Source of the DNA: Candidatus Actinomarinales bacterium
Lineage (GTDB): Bacteria > Actinomycetota > Acidimicrobiia > Actinomarinales > Actinomarinaceae
DNA: 39,447 nucleotides
Assembly (NCBI GenBank): GCA_004214055.1
Contig: SGYT01000006.1
Span: 1 to 39,447 of the forward strand
Reading direction: 5' to 3'
Below are positions 27,083-34,490 of this stretch, piece by piece. Each line of letters starts with the position of its first letter. Position 1 is the stretch's first letter. The translations under genes and the position numbers were made by a program. The notes beneath the pieces were generated by a model, which ran no database searches, had not been told where the DNA came from, and worked only from the letters and a program-made list of their open reading frames with translations.

Positions 27083-27996
27083 AGCTTTATCACGTACCTC
27101 ATAATTGCCGATCTTGATCTAGTATTTGATTTTTTTTCATTCTCTGAAGGGGTGTATTTCTTTTTCTTAGGATGAATAAATTGTTGTTTAATTTCACATT
27201 TACATATAGGAAAACTCGGATCACAAATGCAATCTGTAGTAATTTCTTTAAAAAAGCTTTTAACTATTTTATCTTCTAGGGAATGATAAGAAATACAAAT
27301 TATTACTCCTTCTGCAACTATAGATTCTTTAATCGAATGTAAAGAAGATTTAATTTCGTTTAACTCATTATTAACTTCAATTCTTATGGCTTGAAATATT
27401 TTTCGGATAGTTTTTTCAATATAGATAGGATTTTGTTTAGGTATCGCTTCTTTTATTATTTCAACCAACTCGTTTGTTGTCAAAATAGGTCTTGATTCAA
27501 CTATTTTTTTAGTGATTCTGTAATAATATTTATCTTCACTATAAAATTTTAAAACTCTTGCAAGATCTTCTTCCAAATAATTATTTAAAATATACTCTGC
27601 TGTTAATTTTTGTTCACTATCCATCCTCATATCAAGCTGTGTATTTTTTTGAAAAGAGAATCCTCTATGATCCGAATCAATCTGATGAGAAGATAAACCA
27701 AAATCATATAAAATCCCACTAATAGGCAGTAACTCATTAATAAGCAAAAAATTATAAATTTCAGAAAAGTTTAGATGGTTAACATCATGCTCGGTTTTGC
27801 TACTCTTTACTGATTCTAAATCTCTATCAAACCCAATAAATTTTAAATGATTATGCTTTTCTGATAATTTAAAATGAGAACCATAACCATATGTTGCATC
27901 GATGAAATTACCACCTGGGACATCTGCGAGTAAAGAAGAAACATCTTCCACCATCACGCCTTTATGTGGCAAATACTCGGCCCTGTTTGTATTCAT
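27079..27996 (-). CDS. rsmH: 16S rRNA m4C1402 methyltransferase RsmH (MraW)
   Basis: RsmH methylates N4 of C1402 in 16S rRNA using SAM. PHKGVMVEDV (6-15) and DATYGYGSHF (33-42) form the N-terminal SAM site, and GILYDFGLSSHQID, RGFSF, LDMRMD, QAIRIEVN and ISYHSLEDKIVKSFF are family motifs. Length 305 is normal. The start codon lies inside the long inverted repeat that follows mraZ, and no strong Shine-Dalgarno sequence is visible before it. Confidence 0.97.
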   Translation of the reverse strand: MNTNRAEYLPHKGVMVEDVSSLLADVPGGNFIDATYGYGSHFKLSEKHNHLKFIGFDRDLESVKSSKTEHDVNHLNFSEIYNFLLINELLPISGILYDFGLSSHQIDSDHRGFSFQKNTQLDMRMDSEQKLTAEYILNNYLEEDLARVLKFYSEDKYYYRITKKIVESRPILTTNELVEIIKEAIPKQNPIYIEKTIRKIFQAIRIEVNNELNEIKSSLHSIKESIVAEGVIICISYHSLEDKIVKSFFKEITTDCICDPSFPICKCEIKQQFIHPKKKKYTPSENEKKSNTRSRSAIMRYVIKL

Positions 27997-28083
27997 ACCC
28001 AGCTCTCTAGTACTGGCACCAATTGGAAAGTTGGGCGGAGTAAGGGTATTCCAATTTAGTTGTCTAGAGAGCTGGCTATGAAT
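27991..28083 (-). promoter_or_regulatory. Long structured leader between mraZ and rsmH hiding the rsmH start
   Basis: The bases 27991-28010 and 28064-28083 are inverted copies of each other over 20 positions with one mismatch (27998 against 28076, a G-G pair in RNA). Inside, an 8-bp inverted repeat AATTGGAA (28021-28028) / TTCCAATT (28049-28056) closes a 20-nt loop. In the minus-strand transcript the outer stem starts directly after the mraZ TAG and its 3' arm contains the rsmH AUG (27996-27994). Folding would therefore hide the start codon. A structured RNA called the mraW RNA motif is known upstream of mraW in some actinobacteria; whether this is a member needs alignment. Confidence 0.8.
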
Positions 28084-28509
28084 CTATCCTTTCACTTCGT
28101 TAATATTGGCAAACGCTTTATCAGCATCATTTTGAATTTTTTTCCAAACTTTTGTTGACCATATTTCAATAACAGGACCGGATCCTGTAACGGTTACATC
28201 ATCATTTATACCGATTTCACTATATTTCCTAAGATTTTCAGGTATTTGTATTCTTCCTGCTGAGTCTAATTTAGAATCTATAGCTCCACTGAATAAAGCC
28301 CTACGTAATTGTCTTGATGTTTTTTCAGTAGAAGGAAGGGAAGCCATCTTTTCAGATTCATCCAACCAATTTGTTTTAGTGAGTATTTGAAGACAGTTAT
28401 CAAGTCCCTTAGTGACCACACAGCCCTGTTGAAGCTCTTTTCTAAATTTCGAAGGTATTACTACCCTTCCCTTCGAATCCATTGTATGTCTAAATTCACC
28501 AAGGAACAC
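28084..28509 (-). CDS. mraZ: MraZ transcriptional regulator
   Basis: MraZ is the DNA-binding regulator at the head of the division and cell wall cluster and also controls its own promoter. From the GTG at 28509 the protein has 141 residues and the standard start FLGEFRHTMDSKGRVVIPSKFR, with a second copy of the SpoVT/AbrB-like fold around GAIDSKLDSAGRIQIPENLR. The open frame reaches 28578, but the extra 23 residues are not family-like and GGAG sits about 4 nt before the GTG. Phased GTG boxes lie upstream. Confidence 0.95.
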   Translation of the reverse strand: MFLGEFRHTMDSKGRVVIPSKFRKELQQGCVVTKGLDNCLQILTKTNWLDESEKMASLPSTEKTSRQLRRALFSGAIDSKLDSAGRIQIPENLRKYSEIGINDDVTVTGSGPVIEIWSTKVWKKIQNDADKAFANINEVKG

Positions 28510-28534
28510 TTTTCTCCGCCTTTCGTGCCTTGAA

Positions 28535-28581
28535 CCACTTTTACACATTATATGACACTTTATGACACAATGCAACACAAA
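28535..28581 (-). promoter_or_regulatory. Phased GTG repeats, probable MraZ operator
   Basis: On the minus strand the bases GTG(T/G) start at 28578, 28568, 28558 and 28538, all on a 10-bp grid, with one out-of-phase copy at 28546. The copies at 28558 and 28538 read AAAGTGT and AAAGTGG with their three upstream bases. Tandem boxes of the form AAAGTG(T/G) with 10-bp spacing are known MraZ sites in other bacteria. The array overlaps the promoter, so autoregulation is likely. Confidence 0.65.
28547..28575 (-). promoter_or_regulatory. Probable promoter of mraZ and the division cluster
   Basis: A perfect TATAAT (28552-28547) is preceded at 17 bp by TTGCAT (28575-28570), which keeps only the TTG of the -35 consensus. 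The transcription start would be near 28540, about 30 nt before the mraZ GTG. The GTG repeats of the probable MraZ operator are interleaved with both boxes. Confidence 0.6.
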
Positions 28582-28594
28582 AAAAGAAAAAAAA

Positions 28595-29107
28595 TTATGC
28601 TGAAATTAGGTATTCTTTCCATTCAGGGTCTGGGTTAGACCCAATTATCGTCTTAATCCAGAAATTTCCCTCTGGCTTGGTAGGAAAATTTTTTAGTTTT
28701 AAGATTGTTTGATTTAATAATTTATCAGCCTTAACAAGATTACATTTTTTACAACATGCAACGACATTTGACCATTCATGTTGCCCTCCTTTTGATTTTG
28801 GAATTATATGGTCAATAGATTCTGCATTATTTCCGCAATATTGGCATGTATTAAAATCTCTTATAAATATATTTGAACGATTGAGTGCCACTCGTCTTGC
28901 ATAGGGAGCTTTTACATAATATGTTAGTAAAGCAACTTTTGGAACATTAATTATTTTATTTTCTGAACGAATTTCTAGTTTTGATGTTTTTATTACATTT
29001 ATTTTTTTTGCAAGCATAAGAGCTACAGACCTTTTTGCGGAAGCAACTGAAAGGGGTTGGAAAGTAGAATTTAAGATAAGAGTACGATGATAATTAAAAT
29101 TAGTCAT
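28595..29107 (-). CDS. HNH endonuclease domain protein
   Basis: The 170-residue protein has an N-terminal part with LILNSTFQPLSV (10-21) typical of a common actinobacterial HNH family, and an HNH domain: Cys88 and Cys91 (CQYC), DH at 99-100, PKSKGG, Asn114 and CKKCN (119-123). The four Cys would bind zinc and His100 is the expected catalytic residue. The biological substrate of this family is not known to me. It sits between the merR-like gene and mraZ on the same strand. Confidence 0.92.
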   Translation of the reverse strand: MTNFNYHRTLILNSTFQPLSVASAKRSVALMLAKKINVIKTSKLEIRSENKIINVPKVALLTYYVKAPYARRVALNRSNIFIRDFNTCQYCGNNAESIDHIIPKSKGGQHEWSNVVACCKKCNLVKADKLLNQTILKLKNFPTKPEGNFWIKTIIGSNPDPEWKEYLISA

Positions 29108-29134
29108 AAATAGAAATTGAGTATTCTATTTTTG

Positions 29135-29626
29135 CTACGCTTGCTTTTGTTGACTAAGTACATCTTCCTCTACTTTAGTCAGCAAATTTAAAAATCTTTC
29201 TTTATCTAATTCAAATTTCGAAACATCTTCTGTTACTTCTTTTGTAACTTCATCAATAGTTTCAAAAAATGCAAGTTGTCCAGATTTTAAAGCATCGAAA
29301 ACTAGATCTTCTTCTACTGAGTATATAGTGTCACCATCTGATACAAGTTTTACTTCTGAAAGTTGGTTTTCAAGATTCCCATTCCTTGTCAAATACTTCC
29401 ATGCTCTCCTAACTCTTTGGATACTCATACCATTATCTAATAATGTTTTGATAACCCTTAGTGATACTATATCTCTAAATGAGTACAGCTTAGGAACTCC
29501 GGGCTTCCCTTTAGATGATTGAATAGCCGGAGAAACTAACCCAACTTTATCCCAATATCTTAATTGATGTGAAGTGCAGCCTGATAAATAACAAGCTTGC
29601 TTAGATGTAAATGCATCTTTCTTCAA
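29135..29626 (-). CDS. MerR-family transcriptional regulator
   Basis: The N-terminal winged helix-turn-helix (about 6-76) reads FTSKQACYLSGCTSHQLRYWDKVGLV and continues to LLDNGMSIQRVRRAW, the MerR pattern. The C-terminal part (about 90-160) contains VSDGDTIYSV and LKSGQLAFFETIDEV, resembling actinobacterial MerR proteins with a non-metal C-terminal domain; no metal-binding Cys cluster is seen. It starts with TTG, supported by AAGGAG 8 nt upstream. A MerR-like regulator called FtsR controls ftsZ in corynebacteria, but I cannot show that this is its relative. Confidence 0.9.
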   Translation of the reverse strand: MKKDAFTSKQACYLSGCTSHQLRYWDKVGLVSPAIQSSKGKPGVPKLYSFRDIVSLRVIKTLLDNGMSIQRVRRAWKYLTRNGNLENQLSEVKLVSDGDTIYSVEEDLVFDALKSGQLAFFETIDEVTKEVTEDVSKFELDKERFLNLLTKVEEDVLSQQKQA

Positions 29627-29672
29627 AATCCTTACTCCTTAAAAAACGATGTATTATTAAATTTAATTTATT

Positions 29673-30023
29673 CTATTTATTTTGTCTAGAGCTATCTTTA
29701 TTTCTTAGAAGATTAAAAATTTGTTTAAAATTCCATTCGTTAATATTTTCAGCCTTAAGAAGTGCTCTTGTATTGGTCACAAAGACATAACCTGATAGAG
29801 CCATTAAAACAAAACCCATAACAGCAACAATCGGCTGGGGAATGTAAGAAGCAATCATTATTAAAAAACCAATTAGAAACGTAAATCCTGAAATAATAGA
29901 CCTACTTCTGGAAAAATTAGAAAGCGTCAAAGATTCGACTGCCTTTTCAAGTTTTGGATCATCTACGCTTAATCCCAACTCAATTTGTTTTAAAATTTCT
30001 TCTTCTTTTTTATTCAAACCCAT
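29673..30023 (-). CDS. DUF3040-family small membrane protein
   Basis: The 116-residue protein begins with the DUF3040 pattern: MGLNKKEEEILKQIELGL, then VDDPKL, and two adjacent membrane helices (about 42-60 and 63-82). DUF3040 proteins are nearly confined to actinobacteria and often precede mraZ; their function is unknown. It lies 46 bp upstream of the merR-like gene on the same strand, and may be the first gene of this run. It is divergent from the histidine phosphatase. Confidence 0.88.
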   Translation of the reverse strand: MGLNKKEEEILKQIELGLSVDDPKLEKAVESLTLSNFSRSRSIISGFTFLIGFLIMIASYIPQPIVAVMGFVLMALSGYVFVTNTRALLKAENINEWNFKQIFNLLRNKDSSRQNK

Positions 30024-30029
30024 ATGACG

Positions 30030-30035
30030 ATTTTA
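30030..30035 (-). promoter_or_regulatory. Putative -10 box of the DUF3040 gene
   Basis: TAAAAT on the minus strand ends 6 nt before the ATG at 30023, again suggesting a transcript that starts at or near the start codon. The 38-bp divergent gap gives little space for anything else. Chance is possible in such AT-rich DNA. Confidence 0.3.
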
Positions 30036-30061
30036 ATATAATTACAAACTACTCTGTAATT

Positions 30062-30616
30062 ATGAGCAAATTATTTTTGAGGCATGGTGAAGTAGACAAC
30101 AGAGAAAATATTTTTTATGGTGACTTGCCAGGATATCAATTAAGCAAAAAAGGACAAGAGCAAGCTAACAAAGCAGCACAATACATTGCGGATAATTTTG
30201 ATATTGAATATATTTTTTGCTCTCCTCTTCTTAGAGCGAGACAAACAGCTAAACCTCTGTCTGATCTTTTAAAGGTTGACGTTACTTATGTAAATAATTT
30301 AATTGAGTGGGGTGGTATAAATATTTGGAAAGGTAAGACTTTTGAAGAATTTAGCCAAACAAAAGAATATGAATTATATGTAGATGATCCTACAAATATA
30401 ACTTCAGCTGAGGAGACTTATTTAAATGTATATAAAAGAGTTCAAGAAATTTATAAACAATCTAGTAGGTCTGTTTTTGTTAGTCACCAAGATACAATAA
30501 GATCTTTTACATACTATGAACTAAAAGAAAAATCATTTAATGTTAATAAACCTGAACATTGTGCTATTCATGAAATTAAAAATAATAAAATTAAGATACA
30601 TACCTACCTTGTTTAG
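30062..30616 (+). CDS. Histidine phosphatase (phosphoglycerate mutase-like) protein
   Basis: From the ATG at 30062 the protein has 184 residues. It starts with the phosphohistidine motif LRHGE (6-10, His8), followed by FYGDLPGYQLSKKGQEQA, CSPLLRARQTA and the second active site His in VSHQD (about 142). This is the histidine phosphatase superfamily; the substrate (phosphosugar, nucleotide or other) cannot be told. The frame is open back to 29954, but that part overlaps the DUF3040 gene and is not family-like. Its stop overlaps that of the next, convergent gene (TTAG). Confidence 0.9.
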   Translation: MSKLFLRHGEVDNRENIFYGDLPGYQLSKKGQEQANKAAQYIADNFDIEYIFCSPLLRARQTAKPLSDLLKVDVTYVNNLIEWGGINIWKGKTFEEFSQTKEYELYVDDPTNITSAEETYLNVYKRVQEIYKQSSRSVFVSHQDTIRSFTYYELKEKSFNVNKPEHCAIHEIKNNKIKIHTYLV

Positions 30617-30828
30617 GTAAGTATATTATATAAAATAATCAAACTAATTCCAAAAGAACCACAAAAAGTGATACTCCCGATAATTGGTTCTAGAGATTTT
30701 AAGAATTTTGTTTCAGCCTTTTCTAAATACATTTCGACTATACGTTTGCTTAAAGTAAAAGAAACAAAGCCAGCAACTATAAAATAAACAAAACTCATTA
30801 ATGATAGCCAAGGATTAACAAAATTCAT
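30613..30828 (-). CDS. Small two-helix membrane protein of unknown function
   Basis: The 71-residue protein has hydrophobic segments at about 8-27 and 47-68 with a charged loop (KRIVEMYLEKAETKFLKSLE) between. No family is recognised. It is convergent with the histidine phosphatase (4-bp stop overlap) and divergent from the following small gene, with 23 bp between the start codons. The tight fit between neighbours on both sides and the ATG start favour a real gene. Confidence 0.55.
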   Translation of the reverse strand: MNFVNPWLSLMSFVYFIVAGFVSFTLSKRIVEMYLEKAETKFLKSLEPIIGSITFCGSFGISLIILYNILT

Positions 30829-30851
30829 ACTAAGGTAAACTTAATATCCAT

Positions 30852-31085
30852 ATGATATTTAGCAAGAAAACAAAATTAATTTTTTATACATTAGTTATAG
30901 GATGCTCCACTTATATTGGATATATCCTTGGAAATGCATTTTGTTTAGATAATTGCTCCTTTACAATATTTTTAAATATATTAATTACTAACCTTGTTAC
31001 CTTATTAGGGCTGTATGTTTTAATTAATTTATCAGAAAAATCAATCACTGAATGGAATGAGGAAAGTAGCTACGAAGAAGAATAG
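30852..31085 (+). CDS. Small two-helix membrane protein of unknown function
   Basis: The 77-residue protein has hydrophobic segments at about 9-28 and 38-59, with a short loop containing two cysteines (FCLDNCS), and an acidic tail EWNEESSYEEE. I recognise no family. The cysteine-containing outer loop resembles the one in the small protein at 3900-4163. Its end overlaps the convergent threonine aldolase gene by 16 bp. Confidence 0.55.
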   Translation: MIFSKKTKLIFYTLVIGCSTYIGYILGNAFCLDNCSFTIFLNILITNLVTLLGLYVLINLSEKSITEWNEESSYEEE

Positions 31086-32095
31086 TTAACGGTCTCTACT
31101 ATTTCATCTAAATCTTTTTCATTCACATCTTTATGTAATACAATTCTTACAATATTTTTTTTAATTAGTCCTGCTTTAATATTCTTTTCTTCTAGTTTTT
31201 CTAGGAATTTATTAGCTGAAGTATTCTCTTCAAAAGTAAAAAATATCATATTTGTTCCTTTATATTCAATCTCATGAATTAGATTCTTTTTATCATTATT
31301 TTCAATAAGTTTTTTATATATATATTGAGCTTTTTGATGATCTTTAAGTATTTCTTCTCTATTTATTAAAGCAAACTTTGCCGCAGAAGCAATAATCCCA
31401 ACTTGTCTCATTCCTCCCCCAAGTTTTTTTCTGTACTCTCTTGAACTCTCTATAAAATCTTTTGTACCAAGCAACATTGAGCCTACAGGGGCCCCTAATG
31501 CTTTAGAGAAACAAAAAGTGAGACTATCACAATATTCTCCGTAGTCATAACCTTTATCCTCTTCTAAGATAGCATGCCATAGTCTTGCACCATCAATATG
31601 TAGTTTTAAATTATTTTCTCTTGCTATAGAAGAAATTGATTTTATTTTATCATAAGGAACAATACTTCCTCCTGAGGCTAGATGTGTGTTTTCAATACTA
31701 ATTAATGATATTTTCGGTTTGTGTACTTTTGAATTTTCAAGTGTTTGAATTAAATCTTCTTCACTAATCACACCATCTACATTATTAACATCCCTAAATT
31801 GTATACGGGATAAAAATGAGGCAGCACCATGTTCATAATTCTTTATGTGAGAATCGGAAGTTGTGATTACTTCTTCACCAGGGTTTGTATGATTAAGTAA
31901 AGATATTTGATTTCCCATTGTCCCCGAACTAACAAATAAGCCCGCTTCAAATCCTAAAAGTTCTGCACAATAATCTTCTAATTCATTAACAGTCGGATCT
32001 TCTTTGTATTCATCATCTCCTACTTCTGATTCAAGTATTGCATTTAACATTTCTTTAGAAGGCTTAGTGACTGTATCTGAACGTAAATCTATCAT
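31070..32095 (-). CDS. ltaE: Low-specificity L-threonine aldolase
   Basis: This PLP enzyme splits L-threonine or allo-threonine to glycine and acetaldehyde. The 341-residue protein starts with IDLRSDTVTKPS and has GDDEYKEDPTV, SSGTMGNQ (57-63), HIDGARLWHA (Asp168, Arg171) and the PLP lysine in CFSKALGAPVGS (Lys198). All are family hallmarks. It is the last gene of the minus-strand run that starts at queG, 25 bp after the luciferase-like gene. Confidence 0.95.
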   Translation of the reverse strand: MIDLRSDTVTKPSKEMLNAILESEVGDDEYKEDPTVNELEDYCAELLGFEAGLFVSSGTMGNQISLLNHTNPGEEVITTSDSHIKNYEHGAASFLSRIQFRDVNNVDGVISEEDLIQTLENSKVHKPKISLISIENTHLASGGSIVPYDKIKSISSIARENNLKLHIDGARLWHAILEEDKGYDYGEYCDSLTFCFSKALGAPVGSMLLGTKDFIESSREYRKKLGGGMRQVGIIASAAKFALINREEILKDHQKAQYIYKKLIENNDKKNLIHEIEYKGTNMIFFTFEENTSANKFLEKLEEKNIKAGLIKKNIVRIVLHKDVNEKDLDEIVETVNYSSS

Positions 32096-32120
32096 ATGTC
32101 ATTCTATCATTCTGAAATAC

Positions 32121-32813
32121 TCATTTAAAAAATTGATCAATTTGAGAGAGAAAATTATCTGATGATCCTTCTTTAATAAGAAAAATTAATTCGATATCAT
32201 CAAAAATCTTTCTGTTTTTTAAATATAAATCTTTATTAATACATAAGCTAATAGATCCCATTGGTCTATCGATTTTTTTATAGAGCTCTCTTGTTTTGTA
32301 AAGTTCACTTAGTGAACCTAGCCATTGATTAATACCAACTGAATATTTTTTCATTATTTGTATATTTTGATTTGAATTGCCACCTAAAAATATATTCTTA
32401 CCTTCTTTAGATATATCAAAATTCTCTATTAAATAAGAAATAACCTCTTCTAAGTTGTTTGAGTAATTTGGTAAATTTTTCTGATATTTATTGTCACCCA
32501 CACCAAGTCCTAACTTAAAGTTTTCAATCTCTAAAAAAGGATTTAAGTATTCTGTAATTAAATTATTAAGTTTTCTTTTATTTATGTTTAGCACTGCTGT
32601 TCCAATATCAAAATTTCTATCTTCATAACTTACTAATAAACTTATTGATTTCTTTATTTCATACATAGCTAATTTATCATCAGCTGGATTAACAGTATGA
32701 TCAAAAACATATACTGTATGGAGATTCTTTAAATTTAAATAATTTAATTTGTATTGGCTATCTTTTTCAAAAAATGAGCCAGGCAGTAGAATAGATTTTT
32801 TTTGATTAATCAT
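32121..32813 (-). CDS. Diverged luciferase-like (LLM) oxidoreductase
   Basis: The 230-residue protein is not a close match to any family I know, but several stretches follow the luciferase-like monooxygenase barrel: VYVFDHTVNP after strand 2, MYEIKKSISLLVSY, FDIGTAVLNINKRKLNNLITEYLNPF (like 'lGtaVl...rhP..lA..a.tLd'), LGLGVGDNKYQ and IFLGGNSNQNIQIMKKYSVGINQWLGS. In actinobacteria many such proteins use coenzyme F420. It is shorter than usual (about 300), mainly at the C-terminus. The start overlaps the ROK gene end by 8 bp. Family assignment is likely, function unknown. Confidence 0.7.
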   Translation of the reverse strand: MINQKKSILLPGSFFEKDSQYKLNYLNLKNLHTVYVFDHTVNPADDKLAMYEIKKSISLLVSYEDRNFDIGTAVLNINKRKLNNLITEYLNPFLEIENFKLGLGVGDNKYQKNLPNYSNNLEEVISYLIENFDISKEGKNIFLGGNSNQNIQIMKKYSVGINQWLGSLSELYKTRELYKKIDRPMGSISLCINKDLYLKNRKIFDDIELIFLIKEGSSDNFLSQIDQFFK

Positions 32814-33714
32814 TCAAAGCAAGAATCGCTGCACCAATTATTCCGGAATCTTCTCCTTGAGAAGCAATAAATATATCAGGAAAATTTCTAGATGGAAATT
32901 TGTATCTATTCTTTATATCGCTTTGTATAAGCTTAATTAAATCATAAGGTTCAGACGACATGCTTCCCCCGAGAACAAAAGCTTCATTATCGAATATTTC
33001 AAATAAACTTAACAGCCCATTTGAGATGTTTTGAATTATCTCATCTCTTACAGCAGTTTCTGAGTTTGTTAAGCTCAATGTATTGTCAAACAGTACCGAA
33101 CCAACATTTTTTATAGCAAATATTTTGGCAAGATCTGAATCTTGATTTTTCTTAGTTAGTTCCATACATTTCTTTGTCCACACTGATGCAGCAACTGATG
33201 ACTCAAAACTACCTTTTTTTCCGCTATCGCCTTCGACTTCTCTATCATTTGAGGTAAGCATGTGTCCAATCTCTCCTGCATTTCCTTTTCCTCTTAATAA
33301 TTTATCTTCAGATATTATTCCCCCACCGACTCCCGTACCAAAAGTTAACATAATTATATTTGAATATTTGTTTTTATAGTTTAGAAAATATTCACAATAA
33401 GCTGCCACATTGCCATCATTGTCTAGGTAAAATTCATACTCTGAAAATTTTGATAACTTTGAAAAATCAATATCATATTTTAAATGTGGGCCGTACAAAT
33501 ATTTATTGTTTCCTACATTTACGTATCCTGGCATTGCTACTGAAACTTTTGATATATCTGATAAATTACCTTCAATAATTTTAGAAAATAAATCAATTAA
33601 TTTTTCTTCATTTTCTGGAGTGGGAAACTTGTCTTTGTTGATTATTTCTAAATTATCAGAAACTAAACCATATTTAATCGAGGTACCGCCCACATCAAAT
33701 GCTAAAACATTCAT
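32806..33714 (-). CDS. ROK-family sugar kinase without zinc cysteines
   Basis: The phosphate-binding motifs FDVGGTSIKYG (6-16) and LTFGTGVGGGI (123-133), the catalytic Asp in LDNDGNVAA (Asp100) and GNAGEIGHM (144-152) identify a ROK kinase, perhaps a glucokinase or a polyphosphate-dependent one. The conserved C-x-C-G-x2-G-C-x-E zinc motif is replaced by GDSGKKGSFE (162-171), keeping both Gly and the Glu but none of the three cysteines. The protein is 302 residues. Its ATG overlaps the phosphoesterase stop (ATGA). Confidence 0.92.
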   Translation of the reverse strand: MNVLAFDVGGTSIKYGLVSDNLEIINKDKFPTPENEEKLIDLFSKIIEGNLSDISKVSVAMPGYVNVGNNKYLYGPHLKYDIDFSKLSKFSEYEFYLDNDGNVAAYCEYFLNYKNKYSNIIMLTFGTGVGGGIISEDKLLRGKGNAGEIGHMLTSNDREVEGDSGKKGSFESSVAASVWTKKCMELTKKNQDSDLAKIFAIKNVGSVLFDNTLSLTNSETAVRDEIIQNISNGLLSLFEIFDNEAFVLGGSMSSEPYDLIKLIQSDIKNRYKFPSRNFPDIFIASQGEDSGIIGAAILALND

Positions 33715-34481
33715 ATATCTAATGATGATAATTCTAAATAATGATTATTTGCTCTAAAATATCCGACATTCATACATATTGTTTCACCTAAGTTCCATCT
33801 AGTAGCTTTTGGTTGATGAACATCTCCAAATAATGAAAGTTTAGGTTGGTTTATTCGGATATATTTTTCTAAACTTTTCCATCCCTGCTCCCTCTTATTT
33901 GTAATTACATCAATAATTAATTCATCTACTAGCGGAGGAGCATGTGTGCATATAATATCAACATCAATTAAATTATTTAATTTAACTTCAAAATCTTCTT
34001 CTGATATTTCACCTCTGGCTTTTATTGGTGTTGGAACACCGCCTCCAGCAAAACCTATCTTGTTATCTTTATATTTATGAATTTGACCATCAACATTCGT
34101 TACATTACTCGTCTTTACTGATTCAAATATTTTGAGAGAATCAACATTTCCTGGAATCATCCATACTTCATAATCTTTTAAAACATCAAATACTTCTAAG
34201 TATTGTCTTTCTATTGCATCTTCTATTTTTTGCTGTTTTCCTTTTGGATCGTCTGAAAAAAGATCTTGCCATAGATTTTTTCTTTCGTCAAAATTATGGT
34301 CTTTTCTTAATTCAATAAGTCTATTTAAATTAGCATCTCCAAAAACATCTTTAGCTATTCCATCCCCATTCCTATAATCAATCCAGTTAATTAAATCTCC
34401 TAATATAACTAATGGTTCTTCAGTTTTTGGAAGAAGTTTTAACGAATCTAAACCGTGATGAACATCAGAAATAAATAGCAT
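33711..34481 (-). CDS. Calcineurin-like metallophosphoesterase
   Basis: The 256-residue protein has the metal-binding motif series of this superfamily: D6-x-H8 (SDVHHG), GD at 28-29 (ILGDLINW), GNVD at 111-114, H180 in CTHAPP and GDVHQP (219-224). The substrate is not evident; it may be a phosphodiester or nucleotide. It lies 9 bp after ilvD and overlaps the ROK kinase gene by 4 bp, so it belongs to the same operon. Confidence 0.92.
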   Translation of the reverse strand: MLFISDVHHGLDSLKLLPKTEEPLVILGDLINWIDYRNGDGIAKDVFGDANLNRLIELRKDHNFDERKNLWQDLFSDDPKGKQQKIEDAIERQYLEVFDVLKDYEVWMIPGNVDSLKIFESVKTSNVTNVDGQIHKYKDNKIGFAGGGVPTPIKARGEISEEDFEVKLNNLIDVDIICTHAPPLVDELIIDVITNKREQGWKSLEKYIRINQPKLSLFGDVHQPKATRWNLGETICMNVGYFRANNHYLELSSLDI

Positions 34482-34490
34482 GTATAATAA

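Noticed and set aside
28510-28578. N-terminal extension of mraZ by 23 residues
   Set aside because: The extension covers the promoter and GTG boxes and is not part of the family; GTG 28509 gives the normal MraZ start.
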